The position numbers and the translations under genes are program-made. Below, in pieces: positions 23,401 through 36,770 of a DNA stretch of 64,000 nt (its first letter is position 1; each line of letters opens with the position of its first letter). This stretch comes from Piscicola geometra (Eukaryota; Annelida; Clitellata; Hirudinida; Piscicolidae): the NCBI GenBank assembly GCA_943735955.1, contig OX030958.1, forward strand, positions 11,440,362-11,504,361, read 5' to 3'. A model generated the notes under the pieces. The model did no database searches, was not told the origin of the DNA, and worked only from the letters and a program-made list of their open reading frames with translations.

Positions 23401-26019
23401 TAGGAAATTAATTCATTCTAAATATTTATTTGTGTAATGAAATAGTTGGAATCTGTTCAAGTATTCCTATGTTGGAAATTATAGTATTCAAATACATGAA
23501 ATTGTAATTTCTTTTTACGACTAGCTATAAACTGATATTACCAACATAGGTTTCAAGCGAATGCTTTTAGAATCACTTCATCTAGATTATTAATCCAATG
23601 GCGGAGATCGTCGAAAGAAATACCAGCCTTTGAATACAAATTGGTTAGTTTGAATTTTAAATTTTTATAATTTTAGCTGATATTTTTGTACATTTATTTT
23701 ATAAATAGAACAATATTTATTTGATGTTTTATTTATTTAAAACTATTTTTCAAAGATTTTTACTTGAATATGTTTTCCTCATATGAGCATCATTACAATA
23801 ATAGCAGTGTTCCGTTTTATCGTAGATCCTCATTTTCATACCAATAAATATATAGAAAAATATAAAAAATATAATATTTTTTTACTAAAAAGTGTGTAAT
23901 ATTATACATCCAAGCGGGGAATATGGTTGGAGGTATGTTTTTATCACGAAGTGGTGCAAAAAAACTCCAGAACAATGAGTTTCATTAGGTGGTTCAAAGG
24001 TAAATATTTGCATTCAGCGCGGTTGTTATTTTTTGTGGGTCCTAAAGCAGTTTCTATTCCACCTGATTGGAGCAGCACACGCGAAGAGAATACTCGATAG
24101 CTCTATACCTCCATAGGCTGCAAATTATTCTGAAGAAATTAAAAATTGATACTAAGTTCACATGACATATTCTTTGAAAAAAAATTTGTTTAAAGACTTT
24201 TTTATTAATAGTGATTTGCAGACTATAAAAAGTTTTGTTTCTATAGAATTTGAGTGAATGACTATTGCTCAAGCTGTCTGTCTTTATTGGAATTTCCCGA
24301 GTCCCACTCGTTTCCAAAGCGTCGAAACATTTTTATTTGATAAAGAAAATAGGGTTTAAAGCGCTAGTAAACTCAATCTAAGTGCACTAATAATATAATA
24401 TAAAATAACATTAATACATTATTTCGATCAGATTAAAATAAAAACATGATGCTCATCCGGGTTTACGCCACCTTAAGAATATTCGTCGTTTTATTGTAAA
24501 CTTTATCATTCGTATCTTTTTTTATTGCCATCGATAGCCGCAGTAGAAGAAACAAATACTCGCAGGACTCCAATGAATGCTGGAACATATATCTACTGTT
24601 CTGCTCCCCTTGCAGTTCAAAGCGCTAACAAGATATTAACACTTCATTAGGGATGAATGAATACTATGCTGTAATTACATTTCGAATGGATTATGTTGTT
24701 TTAATAGGATAAATTTAGCCGCACTCAAGGCCTTTCAACACAAAATTCTACTGCACTGCGAAAGAAATGTATATTTCAAATATTGCAATTCTATTTTTTA
24801 AGTTTTTATTTATTTTAAATTGAATTATACTCTTAGATATTTAATCTTCGTATTTTTACAAGGAAGATAACAGCCTAATAGTGTTTTAAACAACAGAAAA
24901 TGCGTTTTTAGTCATACTAATGTATACTTTTTTTAGTTCATATTTTTTAAAACACAACAAAATAAATCTAGATGAATAAAAAAAACGTGGAATTCGTGCA
25001 CGAAGTCACTATTTTGAATATTTTATTTAATTCAAAAATCTATTTTTTTAATTATTATTTAAAAAATTATTAATTTCAGTTTTTTACCGAATTAATTGAT
25101 ATTTCTAATCGTTTGACTAACTTCTGCAGATTAAAATTTAATTACTCAACTCCATCAAAATAATCTTTTTAAGATTTATTTTTTAAGATTTCAACATGAA
25201 TTATAAGTATATGGGATTTAAGGACAATAAAAAATCAAAAACATTTAGTTAGATAAATGGGAATGAGGTATAACAGATAAAACAGGCCAGAACAGCACCT
25301 AGCGCGCCACAACTTCACTGGACTTACTACAACTATGTGCTTCTTCATGAATAAATCACAGTCACATTTTATCGCACATACCCGTGATTGCTTTCACACG
25401 TACATAATAACATTTTCTAATTTAAAAACATATGTACATGTATGTGATATATGAATCTTTGGAGAAAGAGCTGCATTTTTGAAACAATGCAACAATAAGG
25501 ACATATTAATGCGCGCATTGAAAAAGAAAAACTTTCCAAATCAGACAATTAAGATTAAAAATAAAATTTAGGTTTTTCAACCTATATAAAAAAATATAAA
25601 TATATAAAATTTCTTGCTTTCTTCACAAAACACTCTTTCATATATTAACAACCATAATCATTTATAACGTGCTGTGTTCTTTTGATTTCTTTTATATTTA
25701 ATGCTTTTTTCAGAGTAATAAAGCTAAAAATATTTTTTTGTAATTAGAAATTATAGCAATTGTGTTTATGCCGCCAAAAGATATAAAAGTAATTCAAGAT
25801 TGCTGCGACCAACACAAGAAGCCATATCGTAAAAACAGCAACAGAAGAACATAGAAAAATAATCCAAAATGATATAAATAATAATCACTGTAAATAAAAA
25901 AAAGTTACCTAATACATCTACAAAAACCATTTCGAAAACTTATAAACACTAACCAAATGTATTCTTCATAGACTCAAAAGAACATACGCATGTAACAGAG
26001 ATACTCCCACATATGCATT

Positions 26020-26236
26020 TGAACACACACACACACACCTCCAAAGACACGCACATGCATATGCACACATCCATCTCGAATGACACACAGAAAGCAAGCC
26101 TAACAAGCGATAGAGCTTTTAGATCGCTCACATACATTACCGCCTGAAGATTCTTGCGCCATGTTCCACCCACACCACGCCCGTATCTCATCGTATGTGC
26201 ACATTCACACGGACACACCAACACACACATACACGA
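26020..26236. repeat. CA-rich low-complexity sequence
   Basis: Scattered (CA)n with ATGCACA-type interruptions. It produces the Cys/Val-rich minus-strand reading frame over 25949-26452, which is not a gene. Confidence 0.75.
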
Positions 26237-28641
26237 ATACTTGAATAGATTAACACAAATATTTAAATACGCACGTAAATATAACGGTTTATAAAACTCA
26301 GTTTTCTTCAAGGACACGAACTCATCAAAGAACATGAAAATACAAACATTTCCAAATGAAGAAAAGCATTTGGAAAGTAATACTTGAAAAAAATTGAAAT
26401 ATTTAAATAAAGGCATTAAAGCACTCCTACTGAGCTTTTGAAGCGATGACAATTAGGAGCGCAGTGGAAGCATGATCCATCCAAGCGTCTGCAGCCTTTT
26501 AACCATCATTATTACTACCATTAGCATCATTTTCACTACAATTATCACCACTGAGAGAATTTCTCAAAGATGTACAACTACACAACTAATAGTGTTTATT
26601 CTAGTGGCGCATAAATACAGACACAAAAGTATATTTCCTGGCCGCAAGTGCTTTGCAACCCTATTTTGGTCGGCTTATCGATTCTGAGAAATGTTTGCCG
26701 AAGGTTTTCTGGGTTTCTTTTATTTTTACAGAAAAATTTGGTTTTCCTATTATTTTGTGTGTAGCTTTTTAAACATTTTTATCTTTTTCAGTATGTTAGC
26801 CGAGAAGAAAAAAGGTTTTTACTTTTTTATACACTCATAACTGATAGGGGTAGCTACACTCTTCTCATGGGATAATATCTTTCCAATTCTAAGCCATAAT
26901 TTTTGTTTTTTAATCCAGACATTTTCCAATATGTCCTTTATTTTATTTATTTCTTTAATCACCTGGATCTTATTTGTTTTAAACAAATTTCGATAATTAA
27001 ATCATTAAATTTAAAATAAAAAATATTAGTAAATATCTAGATTAACTATCATTTGCAACATCATTATTATAATTTCCATTTCATTCATTATCAAAATTCT
27101 TTTAATCTTTAAAGAAGTCAATATCACCTGCTTTTCCTTAATTTATCTTTTTTGCATTCAACCCAGTTCTTTTGTAGTATAAATCTTTTGATACTCTTTC
27201 TATAGAATTCAAACAATGAAATATTAGAAGATTTTGATCATTTTTATAATAAAATAATTTCAAAGAGAAATATAAATATAAACTAAAGGTATGTATACAA
27301 ACTAACTAGGTATTTTAAAGTTGCAATAAATAAATAAATAAAGTGATTTTATTAAATAAAAATTTAATTTTGTTTAAAAAAGTTATTTTACTTTTTTTAA
27401 TAAACATTTTTTTGTTCCAATAAATTTGCTTCAACTCCAATTCCTTCACGTACAGGCGGCAACTCTTTCTCTTTGATTTTGAGAAAATGAATGGAAAACA
27501 ACTGTAAACAAAGTTGATATAAATCTCAAAAATGAGGTTTTTAAATATATATTTCAATTAAAAAAATAATTCAATAAAGATAATTAGTTTAAACTCAATG
27601 AGTGCTTTTGAATGCTACTAATTTGCATTATAAAATATATGATTTAATTTTTCTATTAGAATTATTTTTTATGTTTACAAAAGTTTAGAAAAAAATTTAT
27701 TGAAATTGTTTTGTCAAAAATTTATTCTATGAGAAGTAAATGGAAATGGAATAAATAAAAGATTTAAAAAATTCTTAAAACTATAGTATTTATTCAATTA
27801 TTTTTATGAATCTTGTAATTCGTCAGAAAATTGTAATAAAATTAAAATAGTTGAAAATTATAGTGATAACTAGGCAATAGTGAAATATTACTCTTTGGTC
27901 AAAGAAGTTAAGTTGGAAAGATTAATTCAAATGCCCAAAATATTGTAGGTATTATGCTGCTTGATGCGAAAAGTAATGTAGCGTGTTTTAAGCCATCGAT
28001 GCCATGAATCTAAAAGTGAACCGAAAATGAAAAAACTCAGATTAGGTTTAGATTGATAAAAAATAAAGAAATATTATGGAGACATTAATTATTATGAAGC
28101 CTGGTTTCTCAATACCAATAAAGTTCTATTAGAAATGCCATAATTGCACATTATTTCCTTATATGAGCAATTCATCATATTTCTCATTCAATTCTCTCGT
28201 CATATATAAGACTACTGAGAACTCAATAATGAAAGAACATCCGGCGTATAATGTGTACTGAATACTGAAACATTACTAATTTATATACATAAAAGAAGTA
28301 CTCGAACAATCTGTAAACTAATCTCATATAAAATATTTGAATTAGAAGGTCTAAAATAAAAATAAATTAGTGCTAGCAGATAGAAGCGGTAAAAATAAAG
28401 TTCAATTTGCATATTTAAAACGTGTGGCATTAGAGTAAATTCGATAAAATTATTAATTGGCTTAGTAAATAAATATTTATAGAATAATGAAGTAATTAAC
28501 TCCCACTTTATCATAAAAATAAAAGTTATTCGGATAAGGTTTCAGCACCATTAAGGTAAAATAGTGGGTGGTTTTAATTATAAAAGCTCATTTTTCAGTC
28601 ATTATAGATTTCGCAATGTTGTACGGTCACTATTGCTATCT

Positions 28642-28676
28642 TCATCATCATCATCATCGCCGTCATCATCATCATA
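28642..28676. repeat. CAT trinucleotide repeat
   Basis: Short imperfect (CAT)n with one CGCCGT interruption. A weaker run follows near 28738-28765. Confidence 0.8.
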
Positions 28677-29357
28677 AAAGACAACATGAAAATTAATATT
28701 TTAATATTTTTGGAAACTACGTAGAAAATGACATTATCATCATCCTCATTATTTTTATCATCATAACGGCAGCATCTTCATTACCATGCCCTCAAGCTCG
28801 CTTGAAATAGCCGAGACAACCTGCTTTATGCCAATGCAAACGATTCTTCTCATGACGACTTAATTAAACAATCTTTTCTCTTTCTCCTTTTTTTGTGGAA
28901 AAAATATCCTTTTCTTGAAGGAGTAAGAAATATCCGTATACACATTTTTTTAAAGTTAGTAAAATTTCTTAGATTTCGTGATGCTATTCTAAGATTTTTA
29001 TAATTATCTTTGAATTATAACATTAATCTAGAAATTTAACATAAGTTCTATCCAGATAGCGGTGTAGCTCAAAATATTAAGTATGCGTTACTGGCGCTTG
29101 TATTGAATAAGACAAAAACATAAGTAACTATACAAACAACGAAACCCTTTATAAAAAGTAGCATGTTTAAGGAAATTGGGAAAAAATATATAACATACTT
29201 GGCCATACGACTGGCGTAAAGCCTGCAGCACAAGTGGAAAGATTGTTTTCATTGTGAATTATTAAGTTTTCAATAAATAAATAATCTATTTTGATTTTTT
29301 TAGAATGAATACATTTTGTATAAAAATTTAGTTAGTAGCAGTAAAAAAGTATGCATT

Positions 29358-29440
29358 ACAGAATAAAAACATTCTTACAGAATAAAAAATTCTTACAGAA
29401 TAAAAAATTCTTACAGAATAAAAAATTCTTACATTTTTTT
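29358..29440. repeat. 18-bp tandem repeat, about 4 copies
   Basis: CAGAATAAAAAATTCTTA is repeated head to tail, with the first copy slightly diverged. Each unit contains the palindrome AAGAATTTTTTATTCT-like core. It gives a short repeated FLQNKK frame, which is a shadow. Confidence 0.9.
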
Positions 29441-30848
29441 AAATATTTAAAACAGAAAATTATGTTTGTACACATCTTATTTATATATTTAAAGCCTAAT
29501 TATATTTTGCATAAGAAGTCCTTTTATATAAATGAAAAACTTTCACTAGAAATTTTTTGAAATAAACTTTTATTACATTTTTCTATGTAAAATATTATTT
29601 TTAAATAATGAGACAGATTTTGTTTTCTTGAAAACCTATCTAAAGTGCATCCATAAGTTTAAATGTATTTTTTAATTTAAAAAATGTTTTAAATATTCGC
29701 ATGTTGTTTTCTTGGTTTTGAAAAAATGTATTTTTACACTATCATTTTTAATTTTCTACATTTTTTTCTTACTACTGCTGACAGAATATTCCCACGAGAA
29801 GCTATTCATAAAAACGTTGTGTTTTTCTACGGTAAAGTTCACATGACCACATGCCTCGAAAAATATTTAGACAAAATAATAAAAAGAGTAGTAAGATGTT
29901 GAGTGCAAACTTTAAATAAGTATAACGAAAAAATAATGAAAACGTAAATAAAAAACTAAAAAAAGAAAAACATATAGAAAGTTTTTTATTGGCAAAAATA
30001 GTGAAATAAAGCATAACAAAGATCGATCGATAGATGGAGGGAAATTTTGAGGGTGGAAAGCAGGGTCGAACGATGGATTGACCGGTCAGCGAAAATAAAT
30101 GTGTGCGTAAATCGTTCTGCGCTCGTAAAACGCACGCCATGACGTGAAGTATGTCTCTCTTTTCCCTAAATTTTGCTTTGTGTCTTGTCAGTTTTCATCA
30201 TTTACAAACTTTTGATTTTCTTCTTTCTGTTTTGAAATTATATATTTAGTTTATGTTAAAATAAATTATGAAATTTGTATTTCAAATTAAACCTACATTT
30301 CACTGCTCGATAAACAAAAGCTACCGAAAAATCGACTCTAAAAATTATTTGAAGAAATGTTAATGTATAATTATTCCATTGGATACCGGAAGTTATCCAT
30401 GTGTTCATATACTCCTCAGTTAACATTAAATTCAGAAAATATTTATTGTATTTTTTCCGCCATTAATTTTTAGTCTCAAATTGATTTAGAAAAATATTTT
30501 GTTCATACTTATAAAAATCAATTTGAAATTTGTTATACAAGAACGGTAAAAAAATTAATTATTTTTAAAATCTTATTTTTTCAATTATTTTCAAGTGAAA
30601 AACAATCATTTATAATAACAAGATGTTCAAACAATTGTTAAAAAATAATTTCAACTTACCGAAGACTTCGGTATACTAAGGACCTTAAATAGAAGTGTGA
30701 AATGTTTCAGAAAATGTTTTTAATGAATTTTTTTTTGCCCATGTCAAATATTTTCACTCGCAAAAGCCATTTGAGTCTACTCAAGTTAGAATAACTCGTC
30801 CAGTTGAAGTCATGGGCAGTGAAAAGAAAGTTGTGGAGAAATCATTGC

Positions 30849-30915
30849 GTCGTGCTGCAGATAAAGAGGCCTCCTGACCTCTTGCCTGTGCCCGCACGAT
30901 GATGATGGTGATCAT
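30849..30915 (+). repeat. Dispersed repeat, copy 1, ending in a GAT run
   Basis: Shares the core AAAGAGGCCTCCTGACCTCT and flanks (GTGCTGCA before, TGCCTGTGCC after) with a second copy at 58535-58590. Both copies run straight into GATGATGATG. The common order suggests a short interspersed element with a trinucleotide tail. Confidence 0.65.
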
Positions 30916-33900
30916 AAATTAATATAGGTTTTGCGTAGAAATGAATTATTTTGTATATATAATATATTCTAGTTTAGTTTTGGAAGTTAAACTACCACAG
31001 GTCTTTTGACCTTAAAGTGGCTGATGTTGAGATTTTGTTGAATTATTGTTTTACTATTGTTATGATCGCCTTAATAGTTGTATAGTATTGAATTATGTAT
31101 CCAAAAACTATATAACTTATTTTCGAATGTGTCTGTATTCTAGCTGTTACGCTTTACTATGTAAATAATTCCAAACTAAGATAGCTCTAATTTTTAATAA
31201 CTTATTTAAGTTGGCAATGCTGCTTTGATAGTTTCAAATGTATGGTTTCTAGTTGTGCTGGTATTCAGAATAAATATCCGAGCCGTTGTTCGGCTCCTGT
31301 ATATATTGATCAATACTTTAATGTTTGTGTCATGTCTCTTGGTCTGCGAACTCTCAAGGTTGGTAATTTAACTGTTCTAATTTTTCAGTTTTAGTAACAT
31401 TTTGGTAGATCATCTTTGGAATGTTCAATAAAATAATTTCTTGTTTCAATGATGGACTTCACAAAATGTTAGATGTGGCTTAAATATATCGTTTAAAATG
31501 TTTAAAGGGATTAACGGTGTGGTTTCCAGCTTTGACTTACTCAAGTTGTATTTCTTTACAATGGAAAGTCAACGTGGATTAGGAATATTGTCTGAACGTT
31601 TATAAACTGCCCTTCGGAATATAATTAGCTCTCACGTCAACAATTACGCTTGTGTTGTTTCATAAACACAATTAACAACAAACAATTGACCACTTTTCTC
31701 CATTTGTGCTTCTTTCCTTCAACTACTTTCCAATTCTTTCGTTCTCCAAATCATTTGATTTTTTTTACCAACATTTAACCTATTGTTTCAAGGGTTAAAT
31801 TCTAAATCTAATAATAACTTTATCTGATTTTTCCAAAATAGTTCATTAATTCTTCAAAAGTATAACTTTTAAATTGTACCTACACATTTTTCATATAGTT
31901 TTTAATAATTTTCCTTTGGTTTTATTTTATTAATGAGCTGTCTAATGGTGTAATATCAAGAACGGATGCACTTTTCCCCACACCTGTAGTCTGCTTGCAA
32001 TCTTCTGTGAAATTTATAATATATTCTCAAGTAATGAGAATATTTCTTCATACCTTCCACTGGTTTGTTTATCATTTATGATTTTTTGAGCTTTAAATAA
32101 TTATTAGCGAAAAATTTATGCAAAAATCTTTAAATATCACTCAATTTAATGTATTATGATTTCAACAGTGAATACTTATTTTTACATTTTTGCTCTAATT
32201 TTTATTATGATTTATTTTCATTCTTATCTTCATAGTCTTCCTATAAACAATTGAATGAGAAACTTTCCGGCTGCAAGATTTTTTTTCCATGTTCATATAG
32301 TTGTATTTTGAACATTTCTTCATTTAAAAAACTTTTTTATATTTAAACGAAAAAGTAAATGAATCTAAAGTTCGAGTTATACACTTTCGGTTAAGTGATT
32401 GAAATTAAAACGGATACTTTCAGTGCAAGCCTATTACCCATTATTAATTTCTAGCTGAATTTATAATTTCTCACGTTTATACAGGCCTACTTTTGAACAA
32501 AATTTTATTCAGCCATAGAAATTTTACATAAATTTTTAATAAATATAAATAAACTCGGGAATGATATCTTTTACCAAATAGTTCATTATTATTTTTATAA
32601 TTTATAAACACGATCAATTCTTTCGTCCTGAGCTCCCTTATGTCCGAATAATCCGGGTAAGCCTGCAAAGACTGCACTTGCCAGCTTAGTTTTCCACTAG
32701 TAAAAAAAAAAATTTCAACAGAGATTTATCCTGCTAGTTAACAAAGAGTATTGCTTACAATGTCAAATTGTTCAATGTAATTGGTAAGACTTCAACTTTA
32801 TTCTATACGGACTTTGAGTTGGTTTTGAGGCTTTAGACTCTTACATTTATTTATTTTTCTATACCATTTTTTTCATGAAACAGAATTTTTTTCTTACAGT
32901 AATCTTAACTCGAAAGGGTTCCATACAGAAAAGAGTAAAACTTTATACCCTTGAAACGTCCATATTGCTAAGTACTACTTAAGATTACAACCTTCTTTTT
33001 ATTCCTTTTTCTTTTTTATTAATTCTTTCTCTACAAACACTATAAATCTCCCTGTTACTGTTGTAATTATTTTTATTTTTACTACTTTTTTAGCGGCAAA
33101 TTAATTGTAATTTATTACTATAAAAAAACTAAATTGAAACATAGACATTGTTATCATTGTAAATATACATATAAAACAAACTGAAAACTGTATATAATTA
33201 TAGAAGAAGATTTTTTAAAAACCTCGTAAATATTCATGAAAGATCTTGGGAAATGTCTTCTAGGAACAGTTGGATGTATACGATGCGAATCAAATGTTAA
33301 TTTCAAGATAGCGCCTCGCAGGGTTTTATCAAGGCATCAAGGAATTTTACGAATTCTTTTTTATTGAAAGAGGAAATTGTAAATTGGCTTGATAACTTTA
33401 ATTAAATAATTGAATGTTTTTTATTTATTTAACATTTAAAATGTGATGATTTAGTATATTTTTGAGAAAATATGTTTAAGCTTAGATAAACTAAATTTGC
33501 ATTTAAACCATGTTTAGTATAGCGTTTATTCGGTTTTAAACTCCTACACATCGTTATAAGAAAAAAACTATAATTTAACCACTATGCAGTTATTTTATCT
33601 TAGATATTATGTTACCACACAAAAATTACTTAACCACTACAAATCAATTCAAGCGTTTCAAATTGGATAAACACTAAAGTATCTTCTTCAACCATAAATT
33701 GCTGAGTGTAGTTTTTATGAATTTTTATTATTTATAGTTTTAGAAGTATTGAAAAGTAAACATATTACAATTATTTTCACAGTTTTCTATTAATTAAATG
33801 GATAGAATGGTAGAAACAATCTTGAATACATCCAAATAAAATTTCCAAGTTTTTTCAACATGTTAAAAATATAATTAATCGAATAAGAACGTGACAATAT

Positions 33901-34983
33901 TGTAAATTTTTAACATGGCATTCAGCCATAAAAGCCTTAACGCTAAACAGACGAGGGCAAGATAAGGAAAGATTATCAAATAAACAAGCCTTCAATTGAA
34001 TTCTAATCAATGACGAATACCATACCCTGATCTAATTCCACTTATTTTTACTCTTTTTAAAGATGATTTTTTTTTCTATTTTATTCATTTAAAAATCTAT
34101 TTTTTTGTATTTTTGTTTTTAAAGAACATGAAACAATTTTTTTTATATAAAATGTTTATATAAATGCTTTAATTATTTATGTATTATTTTTATTATTTAT
34201 TTGAAAAAAAATTTACTTTAATTTTTTTTTAAATTTTTTTAATACGTTACTTTAAACTCTTTCAACTTTTTTGTGAGCATTAAGACACTAAGAAATTGTA
34301 ATGTTTTCTCTTGACGCATTCATTCAAACTACTTCCCCCTTCATTGTAAGCATCTCCTCATCTCAATGATTAGTAAAACGGCTTAATCAGCATCATCATT
34401 CTATTCTGACCCGCCACTTTTACCATTTCCACAATTGTATAAAGTAATTAATAAAACAAATAACACTATGATAATATTTTTAATGTTTAAAAAATAGTTT
34501 GTTAAATTGGCCTATTTTAACCCTTGCAAACAAGATGCAAGCGGTCTTTCTTGAGAAAAACGGACACTGTTCATAAGCACTAAACAGGGATAATTAAACT
34601 AAACAGTTTTTTATGACTTCACGCTTTGGAAGTGAAATTTTAGATGAATGATTTCATCAAATTATGAATAGTTTTTAACCTAGTTGATGTGCTCAGATTT
34701 GCTAATAGTAAATGACTTTGAATGATTAATAAATTAGTTTGAAAGTGCTTGAGTACGCAATAATGCTCGAAGGAGTCAAGTTGAAGGCCGCTTTAGCATT
34801 ATCTTTATGATGGTGATTGTGTGCCGCCCTTTGGTTGGTGAAGGATGGAGAAACGATTAATTAGTTCAGAACGATTTATAGTAAGTTTGAACCACTTAAT
34901 CTAGAATTCGAGGATAATCTAAATTTAAATTAATACCAAATTTATAATTTGCTAGTTATTTAAAAATAATTTATAATTACAAA

Positions 34984-35027
34984 CTGTTGAAAAGTTAAGT
35001 GTTTTTAAACACTTAACTTTTCAACAG
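34984..35027. repeat. Perfect 21-bp inverted repeat with 2-bp centre
   Basis: Left arm 34984-35004 (CTGTTGAAAAGTTAAGTGTT + T), centre TT, right arm 35007-35027, exact reverse complement. The loop is too small for a typical microRNA hairpin. It could be a replication fold-back product or a remnant of paired transposon ends. Confidence 0.97.
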
Positions 35028-36599
35028 GCTTGTTATCTCTTTGAGGTTTAAGTAAAAATATTAAATCCTAAACTATTCAAAAATATTATATTAACTTTAA
35101 CTGCATTAAACGTTAATATAACATTTCATTTCGACTGGAAAATTTTCAAGGAAGCTAAAAGTTAAACAACTCAATTTCACAGTTTCAAGTAGCTCATCTT
35201 CAAAAATTAGTTTAAACTGAAAGTTATATAATTAAATATGAAAATAAATTTTTTTATATGTGAACCAACTAATCTGATACAACATTTCTGGATTTAAAAT
35301 TTTTGTTTGAAGCTCTATAAATCAGCAGTATAGCTGGTTCATTTGATATTTAACTCAAACAAAAACTCCTTCAGTAATGTTCCGCGCTGAGTTACCACAA
35401 CATTTTGATAACAATTCTTTTGAAAAATATTTATTTTCAACCGTTTTTAGAATTCACAGATTTTATTAATGGTAAACATTAATTAAAAGAGGCTTAGAGA
35501 TATTCCAGACTGATAAAGATGACTTATGAAGTACCTCTGATTGAATCACATAACCTCTTGATTCAAGAAAGATGATCAAGAAGCTTATACAGTCTAACGG
35601 CAGTAAAACTATTTTAATTCTTTCAAAAAAAATATTTTTTTCATTTTGCATAAAAATATTATTAACTGATGTTCGTTATTCTAGTGTGTTTTTAGTGTTA
35701 AAAATAGATTTTTGCCAATTTTTCAAACAATTTGTAAAAAGTATTTAGGTTTAAAAAACTAACTAACGCTCCGAAAGTGGGATGCTTAGTTATAATTTTA
35801 AAATTCTATTAATACGAAAAAAGTACTGTTAAACAATTCAATATCGAATCGAATATGAATAAAATATTTGGCAGAGTTATATTTTAAAGGTTTTTCAGAA
35901 TGATAATTAAAACCAAGATTTCCGTTGACTTTTCGCTTTATTCATTTTTATGTATTTGTAATATTTGGGAATCTTTTATTCATGAACTAAAACTGAAAAT
36001 CGTTTGAAGTTGTTTTGAAAACTTAATTTTGGCATAGAAATTATATGAAATTCACACTGCCACTTCAAACTTAAGTAAAAAATTTAATCTAATTTTTTTA
36101 AAATTATGTTAAAAAACACTTTCATGTTATATTAGATTAGACGTTTTTGCACACGAATGCCAAAACGTGTGAGTGGAGGTAAGTAGAGTTGGAATTGAAA
36201 AGAATAAAAAAGCTTTTACTGACAGAAGAAAACAGAGATGTTAGAGATGCTTCTAAAGTACCCACGAAAAAAAGATGTTCTTAAGAAGAAGGCTAATGAA
36301 AAAAACAAACACGCACGATGGTGTTGAATGGGATGAAACAACAAGCTAATCCAGTGCTTGTGAAAAATGGCTAAAAGATAGAGATGCTAATTATATTTTA
36401 TTATTATAACGCTTATAACGACCTTTCTAATGAGAATTCACTCAGAACAGATTCCAAGATAATGACTAAAATGTAATAAAGATAATAATTTTTCATAGTT
36501 TCATATAAATATAAATATATATAAAAAATTCTCAAAATAAAGACTAGGGATTAAAGGGTTGTAGTAATGATGATGCAACAAACTTTTTTTCAACTAAAT

Positions 36600-36770
36600 A
36601 AATGTTGAAATGGATATAGAAAGATGGATGGGTATAGGAAGCGTGAGGATTTTGAACGATAGATGGTTAAAAGGATGAATAAAGAAAAAATGATAGATGT
36701 CAAGAAATGATGGATGAAGTGAACGGTAAATGAATGGAGGGATGAAAGATTATGAATGAATGATGACTTA
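36600..36770. repeat. Degenerate GATG/GAAT tetranucleotide repeat
   Basis: Irregular units like GGATGGGT, GATAGATG and GAATGATG across about 170 bp. It explains the Ser/His-rich minus-strand frame here. Confidence 0.6.

Noticed and set aside
25949..26452. 167-aa minus frame with Cys/Val-rich segments
   Set aside because: Derived from CA-rich low-complexity DNA, with no splice context or domain.
30025..30140. Basic plus-strand frame around RSIDRWREILRVESRVERW
   Set aside because: Lies on GATCGATAGATGG-type repeat-like DNA, with no acceptor, donor or partner exon found.
36141..36180. ATG followed by a short frame (MPKRVSG) and a perfect GTAAGT donor, possible first exon
   Set aside because: Only seven codons, and no in-phase second exon was found downstream.
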